Source: an uncultured Oscillibacter sp. (GTDB taxonomy: Bacteria; Bacillota; Clostridia; Oscillospirales; Oscillospiraceae). Taken from it: 32,096 nucleotides of DNA. A model generated the notes under the pieces. That model searched no databases. It saw only the letters and a program-made list of their open reading frames with translations, and was not told where the DNA came from. The position numbers and the translations under genes were made by a program. Where the stretch lies: positions 1 through 32,096 of the forward strand of contig CAJTVF010000028.1 in NCBI GenBank assembly GCA_910579435.1, in the 5' to 3' direction. Shown in pieces: positions 20,894 to 25,759 of the stretch (position 1 is its first letter; every line of letters starts with the position of its first letter).

Positions 20894-22110
20894 TTCCGGA
20901 AGCTCCCGCCGCCGTCCTCCTCCGGCTTCGCCGTGCCGAAGGCGATGGACCCGCTGCCGTACCTGCGCCGGATGCCGTCCATGGCGGCCTCCAGCCGTTC
21001 CTGCTTCCGCCGGTCCGGGGCCTCCCCGGCGGTGAAGAGGTCCGTCTGCTCATAGGTCTCCTCCTCCGGCGTCAAATGAATCGCCGTCACCGTCAGGGCC
21101 CGGACCGGGCTGGGAGGCTTCCACAGCTCCCCGGTCAGGGCCAGGGCGGCGGCGGAAATATCCCGGATCAGATGGGTGGGGACCGGGAGCTGCCGCTGGC
21201 GGGAGCGGTCCTGAAAGGCCGGGTCCCGGACCGTCACGTGGACCCCGCCGGCGTAAAGCCCCGCCCGGCGGAGCCGCCCCGCCACGCTGTCCGACAGCAG
21301 GCGGATGCCCGCCGCCACCTGGGCCTGGGTGGTGAGGTTCTTCGGGAAGGTGGTGCCGTTGCCCACGGACTTCACCTGCCCCGGCTCGTGCCGGGCCCGG
21401 ACCGCCTCCCGGTCACGGCCGTTTGCGTAGTCGTGGAGCTGGCCCCCCAGCTTGCCCATCAGCTCCTCCAGCATCTCCCGGGGACAGGCCGCCAGCTCCC
21501 CGATGGTCCGCACGCCGTACTGCCCCAGGAGCCTCCGGGCCGCGCCCCCTACATAGAGCATGTCCCCCGCCGGGAGAGGCCAGACGGTCTCCTTCCAGTT
21601 CTCCCGGGAGATGACGGTGGTGGCGTCGGGCTTTTTGTAGTCGCTGCCCAGCTTGGCGAAGACCTTGTTGAAGGAGACCCCCACGGAGAGGGTCAGCCCC
21701 AGCTCCTTCCTCACCCGCCGCCGGAGGGCGTCCGCCAGGGCCCCGGCGTCCATGCCGAAGAGGTGGAGGGTGTGGGTCACGTCCAGCCAGCTTTCGTCGA
21801 TGCCGAAGGGCTCTACCAGGTCGGTGTACTCGTCGTAAATGGCGTTGACCTTCCGCGAGTACTCCCGGTAGAGCCGGTGGTGGGGCGGCAGGAGCAGCAG
21901 CTCCGGGCACTTCTTCCTCGCCTGCCAGATGGTCTCCGCCGTCTGGACGCCGAAGCGCTTGGCGGGGTCGTTCTTCGCCAGGATGATGCCGTGGCGGGAG
22001 GAGGGGTCCCCGCAGACGGCCACGGGGAGCTTTTTCAGCTCCGGCCGGTCCAGCAGCTCTACCGAGGCGTAGAAGCTGTTCAGGTCGCAGTGGAGAATCA
22101 CGCGGTCCAT
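20890..22110 (-). CDS. dinB: DNA polymerase IV (Y family)
   Basis: Error-prone translesion polymerase. 406 residues. Catalytic carboxylates: D9 in ILHCDLNSFYASVE, and D105/E106 in FGIDESWLD; the Y-family loop AKRFGVQTAETIWQARKKCP and the thumb motif GVSFNKVFAKLGSDYKKPD are clear. The little-finger domain extends from about 240 to 350. The C-terminal part (TYEQTDLFTAGEAPDRRKQERLEAAMD) contains a QTDLF-type clamp-binding motif for the beta sliding clamp. A LexA-box-like sequence sits within its promoter. Start ATG 22110 with GGGGG(A)CC upstream. Confidence 0.96.
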   Translation of the reverse strand: MDRVILHCDLNSFYASVELLDRPELKKLPVAVCGDPSSRHGIILAKNDPAKRFGVQTAETIWQARKKCPELLLLPPHHRLYREYSRKVNAIYDEYTDLVEPFGIDESWLDVTHTLHLFGMDAGALADALRRRVRKELGLTLSVGVSFNKVFAKLGSDYKKPDATTVISRENWKETVWPLPAGDMLYVGGAARRLLGQYGVRTIGELAACPREMLEELMGKLGGQLHDYANGRDREAVRARHEPGQVKSVGNGTTFPKNLTTQAQVAAGIRLLSDSVAGRLRRAGLYAGGVHVTVRDPAFQDRSRQRQLPVPTHLIRDISAAALALTGELWKPPSPVRALTVTAIHLTPEEETYEQTDLFTAGEAPDRRKQERLEAAMDGIRRRYGSGSIAFGTAKPEEDGGGSFRK

Positions 22111-22139
22111 GGAGGTCCCCCTTTCGGTTTGATGCCTCT

Positions 22140-22167
22140 ATGATAGCACATCCGTTCGGTTTTGCAA
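22140..22167 (-). promoter_or_regulatory. dinB promoter with embedded LexA (SOS) box-like site
   Basis: Minus strand TTGCAA (22162-22167), 16 nt, TATCAT (22140-22145). In the spacer (22146-22158) lies CGAACGGATGTGC, one base off the Gram-positive SOS core GAAC-N4-GTTC, in the position expected for repression. Confidence 0.55.
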
Positions 22168-22177
22168 AGAAAAAAAG

Positions 22178-22198
22178 ATTAAATCAGTGCTTCCTTAA
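22178..22198. repeat. Isolated end of a family A element upstream of the ribU leader
   Basis: GATTAAATCAGTGCTTCC followed by TTAA matches the family A terminus; the rest of the element is missing. It lies between the dinB promoter and the ribU promoter. Confidence 0.75.
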
Positions 22199-22207
22199 AA
22201 TTGGGGC

Positions 22208-22236
22208 TTGCATTTTCCCGCCTGTTGTCGTATACT
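22208..22236 (+). promoter_or_regulatory. Promoter of ribU
   Basis: TTGCAT (22208-22213), 17 nt, TATACT (22231-22236). Confidence 0.8.
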
Positions 22237-22263
22237 AACCCCAGGAAACACAATTGAATACTT

Positions 22264-22392
22264 TGTCTTCAGGGCGGGGCGAAATTCCCCACTGGCGGTA
22301 CAGTCCGCGACCGGAGGCCGTTTTTCAACGCGCGGCCCCCGCTGACCCGGTGAAACTCCGGGACCAACAGTCACAGTCTGGATGGAAGAAGA
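22264..22392 (+). promoter_or_regulatory. FMN riboswitch (RFN element)
   Basis: The conserved blocks are all present in order: TCTTCAGGGCGGGGCGAAAT, then CCCCACTGGCGGTA, GTCCGCGACC, the variable arm around 22315-22345, GACCCGGTGAAACTCCGGGA, ACCAACAGTCACAGTCTGGA and TGGAAGAAGA. FMN binding would lower ribU expression. A GC-rich repeat just after it (GCGCGTATTTTGCGCGC, then TTCTTTG) may serve as the expression platform. Confidence 0.95.
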
Positions 22393-22501
22393 TGAGTGCG
22401 GCTTGGCCGCGCGTATTTTGCGCGCTTCTTTGCTGCTTGTTCACCTTGGAGAAGTCAAAGGATTCCAGGGTGTTTTCAAGTATGTAAAGGAGTGTTTTCT
22501 T

Positions 22502-23248
22502 ATGTCCAACTACGAGCCCAATGTCACCACCGCCCCCGCCGACGACTACGCCGCCGGAGCCGCCGCCGAGCTTCGGATGCGGCGGGAATCCCGGAACACC
22601 GTCAAAACCGTCACATCCCTGGCCATGCTGACGGCCCTGACCTACGTCGCCATGCTCCTCAGCAAGCTGCTGCCCCAGGTCTCCGGCTTCCTCCAGATGG
22701 ACGTGAAGGATACCGTGGTCTGCATCGGCGGCTTCCTCTTCGGGCCCCTGTCCGCCGCCATCATCTCCATCGTGGTGGCCCTGGTGGAGATGTTCACCGT
22801 CAGCGACACCGGCCCCATCGGCCTTGTCATGAACGTGCTGGCCACCTGCGCTTTCTGCTGCACCGCCTCCTTTGTCTACAAGAAAATGCGCACCCGGAAG
22901 GGCGCGGTCATCGGCCTGACTGCGGGCACCCTGGCCCTGACGGCGGTCATGCTCCTCTGGAACTACCTGATTACCCCCCTCTACATGGGAATCCCCCGGG
23001 AGACCGTGGCCGGAATGCTGCCTACCGTCTTCCTCCCCTTCAACCTGGTGAAGGGCGGGCTGAACATGGCCCTGATCCTGGTCCTCTACAAGCCCGTGGT
23101 CACCGCCCTGCGGAAGGCCCGGCTGGCCCCCGAGCGGGAGGGAATGGCCTCCGGCGGCGACCGCTTTGACGCGGGCTTCCTGCTGTTCTCCCTGGCCCTG
23201 CTGGCCACCTTCGTCCTGCTGGTGCTGGTGCTGGCGGGGAAAATCTGA
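22502..23248 (+). CDS. ribU: Riboflavin ECF transporter S component
   Basis: Membrane substrate-binding subunit of the energy-coupling factor riboflavin importer. 248 residues from ATG 22502 with AAAGGAG. After a 35-residue polar N-terminus come about five membrane helices; the RibU/ECF motif TSLAMLTALTYVAMLLSK, the FLQMDVKDTVVCIGGFLFGP segment (flavin-site region) and PFNLVKGGLNMAL in the last helix are typical. An additional C-terminal hydrophobic helix (FLLFSLALLATFVLLVLVLAG) extends the protein beyond the usual ~190-200 residues. The EcfA/T energising subunits are not in this window. FMN riboswitch control supports the substrate. Confidence 0.95.
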   Translation: MSNYEPNVTTAPADDYAAGAAAELRMRRESRNTVKTVTSLAMLTALTYVAMLLSKLLPQVSGFLQMDVKDTVVCIGGFLFGPLSAAIISIVVALVEMFTVSDTGPIGLVMNVLATCAFCCTASFVYKKMRTRKGAVIGLTAGTLALTAVMLLWNYLITPLYMGIPRETVAGMLPTVFLPFNLVKGGLNMALILVLYKPVVTALRKARLAPEREGMASGGDRFDAGFLLFSLALLATFVLLVLVLAGKI

Positions 23249-23276
23249 GCGCAGACCCAGCGCGCGAGTTTGTACC

Positions 23277-23310
23277 CCGGGCGGAGCCTGTCGGCTTCGC
23301 CCGGTTTTTT
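23277..23310 (+). terminator. Terminator of ribU
   Basis: A perfect 12-bp stem CCGGGCGGAGCC (23277-23288) with complement (23293-23304), TGTC loop, then TTTTTT. Confidence 0.92.
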
Positions 23311-23384
23311 CCCTTGCTCCGGAAGCGGAATTGAAAAAATTCCCAAAAAATGCAGAGACCTGTGACAATCGCAACTTGCGTTAT

Positions 23385-23412
23385 TTGGAAAACTTTGTTA
23401 TCATGGTATAAT
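23385..23412 (+). promoter_or_regulatory. Promoter of the DtxR-type regulator
   Basis: TTGGAA (23385-23390), 16 nt, TATAAT (23407-23412), about 25 nt before the start codon. Confidence 0.55.
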
Positions 23413-23436
23413 TAAGCAGAAGGGAGGCGCACTGTT

Positions 23437-23808
23437 TTGGTCATTCACGAATCCGCAGAGGACTATCTGGAGTCCATTCTCATTATCCAGGAGCAGTCCG
23501 GCCAGGTCCGCTCCATCGACGTGGTGAACAAGCTGGGATACTCCAAGCCCAGCGTCAGCATCGCCATGAAAAAACTGCGGGAAAGCGGCTATATCACTGT
23601 GGCCGGAGACGGGAGCATCACCCTGACCGACAGCGGCATGGAAATCGCCAGCCGCATTTACCGCCGCCACAAGACCATCACCCGGCTCTTCGAGCTGATG
23701 GGCGTCTCCCCGGAACAGGCCGCCCTGGACGCCTGCAAGGTGGAGCACGACCTCAGCGAGGAAACCTTCGCGCGAATCTGCGCCTATGTGGAGGACCGGC
23801 CCAGATGA
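23437..23808 (+). CDS. DtxR/MntR family metal-dependent regulator
   Basis: 123 residues starting at TTG 23437 with GGAGG 9 nt upstream. The winged helix (residues about 8-65: SIDVVNKLGYSKPSVSIAMKKL, then GYITVAGDGSITLTDSG) is followed by a short metal-binding/dimer domain. Likely ligands are D9 and E12 (HESAEDYLE), H in YRRHKTI, and the cluster DACKVEHDLS. That cluster has Cys where MntR has Glu, as in DtxR/IdeR (DACRWEH), so iron is favoured over manganese. There is no C-terminal SH3-like domain. It is an isolated gene; targets are unknown. Confidence 0.9.
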   Translation: MVIHESAEDYLESILIIQEQSGQVRSIDVVNKLGYSKPSVSIAMKKLRESGYITVAGDGSITLTDSGMEIASRIYRRHKTITRLFELMGVSPEQAALDACKVEHDLSEETFARICAYVEDRPR

Positions 23809-23886
23809 CGGCGGGCCATGGGTCCCGTTTCGGAAGTTTCCGGCGTTTTATCTAAAAAGAGGCGGGCAAGTTCTCCGTTTGGGGGC

Positions 23887-23915
23887 TTGCATTCCCGCAG
23901 ACTTTCCGCTACAAT
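23887..23915 (+). promoter_or_regulatory. Promoter of ssnA
   Basis: TTGCAT (23887-23892), 17 nt, TACAAT (23910-23915). It gives an unusually long leader of about 150 nt. Confidence 0.75.
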
Positions 23916-23929
23916 AAAGACTAATAAGC

Positions 23930-24073
23930 AAGGATAGATGGCTGCAACGGAGTGCCGAGCGCACGGGCCCGCACCTGTCTCTCCATGCGGGCCGATAGGT
24001 GTTTCAAGTCCGAGTGGATTTGGGGCGCCTTTCTTTTTTACCCAAAAACCAAATTTCTAAGGAGGAGTTTACT
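23930..24073 (+). promoter_or_regulatory. Structured 5' leader of ssnA, candidate regulatory RNA of unrecognised class
   Basis: The leader contains two hairpins that cannot form together: GGCCCGCA/TGCGGGCC (23966-23973 / 23986-23993) and CACCTGTC/GATAGGTG (23972-23979 / 23994-24001, one G-T pair). A smaller GTGC/GCAC hairpin precedes them (around 23952-23964), then TTTCTTTTTTACCC and the ribosome-binding site. I do not recognise it as one of the common riboswitches. Regulation by a purine or cofactor is inferred from the gene context only. Confidence 0.45.
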
Positions 24074-25417
24074 ATGATTTTACTGGCAAACGGCAAACTC
24101 ATCACCCGGAACCCCGAGGGCCCCGGCTGCCTGCCCGACGGCGGCGTGGCCACCGACGGCGGGAAAATCGTCGAAATCGGCGAGACCGCCGCCCTGAAGG
24201 CGAAATACCCCCAGGCGGAGTTCGTGGACGCCAGGGGCGGGGTCATCATGCCCGGCCTCATCAACGCCCACACCCACATTTACTCCGCCCTGGCCCGGGG
24301 CCTGTCCATCAACGGCTACGCCCCCACCAATTTCTACGAGGTGCTGGACGGCCAGTGGTGGTACATTGACCGCCACCTGGACCTGGCGGCTACGAAGGCC
24401 AGCGCCCAGGCCCTGGTCATCGACTCCATCAAGCAGGGCGTCACCACCATCTTCGACCACCACGCCTCCTTCTGCGAGATTCCCGGCTCCCTGATGGAAA
24501 TTGCCAAGGTCACCCAGGAAATGGGGCTCAGGGCGTGCCTCTGCTATGAGGTCAGCGACCGGGACGGGGAGGAGAAATCCATCCAGTCCGTCCAGGAGAA
24601 CAAGGACTTCATCGACTACTGCGAGGCCCACCCCAGCGACATGCTGAAGGCCATGTTCGGCGGACACGCCCTGTTCACCATCTCCGACAAGACCTTCGAC
24701 CGGATGGCCGCCGCCAACGCAGGCCGGGTGGGCTATCACATCCATGTCTCCGAGGGCATGAACGACGTGTATGACTCCCTCCAGAACTACGGACGCCGCC
24801 CGGTCCAGCGCCTCCAGGACCACGGCATCCTGGGCCCTAAGACCATCCTGGGCCACTGCATCCACGTGAACACGGCGGAAATGGACATCATCAAAGAAAC
24901 GGACACCATGTGCGTCAACAACCCGGAAAGCAACATGGGCAACGCCGTGGGCTGCTCCCCGGTGCTCCAGCTCTACAAAAAGGGCATCCTGGTGGGCCTG
25001 GGCACCGACGCCTATACCAACGACATGCTGGAGAGCATTAAGGCCGCCCTGACCATCCAGCGGCACAACGCCTGCCTCCCCGGCGTGGGCTGGTGCGAGG
25101 TGACGGACATGCTCTTCAAAAACAACGCCAAGATGGCCCAGCGGGCCGGATTCCCGGAGACGGGCGTGCTGAAAGCCGGGGCGGCGGCGGACGTGATCGT
25201 CATGGACTACAAGCCCTTCACGCCCTTCTCCGACGCGAATATCGACGGCCACATGCTCTTCGGCATGACGGGCCGCCAGTGCCAGACCACCATGGTAAAC
25301 GGTAAAATCCTGATGAAGGACCGCCAGCTCACAGAGATCGACGAGGAAGCCGTCAACGCAAAGATTCTGGAGGTCTCCAAAAAGCTGTGGGGCACCCTCA
25401 ACCACTGCGAATATTAA
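24074..25417 (+). CDS. ssnA: SsnA aminohydrolase (purine degradation gene set)
   Basis: 447 residues, E. coli SsnA-like length. An amidohydrolase with HxH at 66-68 (GLINAHTHIYSAL), His in GYHIHVSEG, His in ILGHCIHV and Asp in GLGTDAYTND. Domain order matches SsnA/cytosine-deaminase-like enzymes. The name comes from E. coli, where it was called a putative selenium-metabolism protein; in gut bacteria ssnA and ygfK belong to the anaerobic uric acid/purine degradation gene set. The exact substrate is not fixed by sequence. Start ATG 24074 with AAGGAGGAG. The TAA stop is supplied by a fragment of a family A element. ygfK follows 342 nt downstream. Confidence 0.93.
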   Translation: MILLANGKLITRNPEGPGCLPDGGVATDGGKIVEIGETAALKAKYPQAEFVDARGGVIMPGLINAHTHIYSALARGLSINGYAPTNFYEVLDGQWWYIDRHLDLAATKASAQALVIDSIKQGVTTIFDHHASFCEIPGSLMEIAKVTQEMGLRACLCYEVSDRDGEEKSIQSVQENKDFIDYCEAHPSDMLKAMFGGHALFTISDKTFDRMAAANAGRVGYHIHVSEGMNDVYDSLQNYGRRPVQRLQDHGILGPKTILGHCIHVNTAEMDIIKETDTMCVNNPESNMGNAVGCSPVLQLYKKGILVGLGTDAYTNDMLESIKAALTIQRHNACLPGVGWCEVTDMLFKNNAKMAQRAGFPETGVLKAGAAADVIVMDYKPFTPFSDANIDGHMLFGMTGRQCQTTMVNGKILMKDRQLTEIDEEAVNAKILEVSKKLWGTLNHCEY

Positions 25418-25437
25418 GGAACCACTGAATAAATCAC
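25414..25437. repeat. Isolated end of a family A element at the ssnA stop
   Basis: TTAAGGAACCACTGAATAAA resembles the left end of family A (AAGGAAGCACTGATTTAA) with a few changes. The TTAA contains the ssnA TAA stop (25415-25417). Confidence 0.65.
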
Positions 25438-25759
25438 CGCCCAAGCCGATTCAACCGCCAAGCGAGCGGCAGCGGAAAGAGGAAAGCGTCCATTCGGCGG
25501 CCGCCAAACTCCCGCTAAGGCCGCGCCGCGGGCAGCAGACATTCGTAAAAAACGGAAGCACCTCTTGCGCGCCCCATCCCCCCGCAGGGTCCGTACTTCT
25601 TTTTCTCTTTTGGACCGTGCACGGCCCGTTTTCTCTTTTTCTTCTGGAAGAAAAAGAGAAAATGGGGGGTGCAAATGGACCAGCCATCCCCATGGCTGAA
25701 ATCCCCCGCCCCGCCGGAACGGCGGAGAACCACACTCACATTTCAAGGAGGAAAACCTT
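25418..25759. other. 342-base spacer between ssnA and ygfK without a gene
   Basis: After the element A fragment, the stretch holds GC-rich sequence, then a long T/A-rich palindrome (perfect 16-bp arms, 25629-25644 / 25647-25662, two-base loop) and a further GC-rich hairpin around 25700-25730. A minus-strand frame of 94 codons is open across it, but it has no ribosome-binding site and low-complexity content, so I do not call it. It ends with the ygfK ribosome-binding site AAGGAGG. It may be a decayed repeat; no promoter was clear. Confidence 0.6.

Noticed and set aside
23966..23999. H-type pseudoknot in the ssnA leader
   Set aside because: The two stems would need connecting loops of zero length across an 8-bp and a 6-bp helix, which is not sterically possible; they are better read as alternatives.
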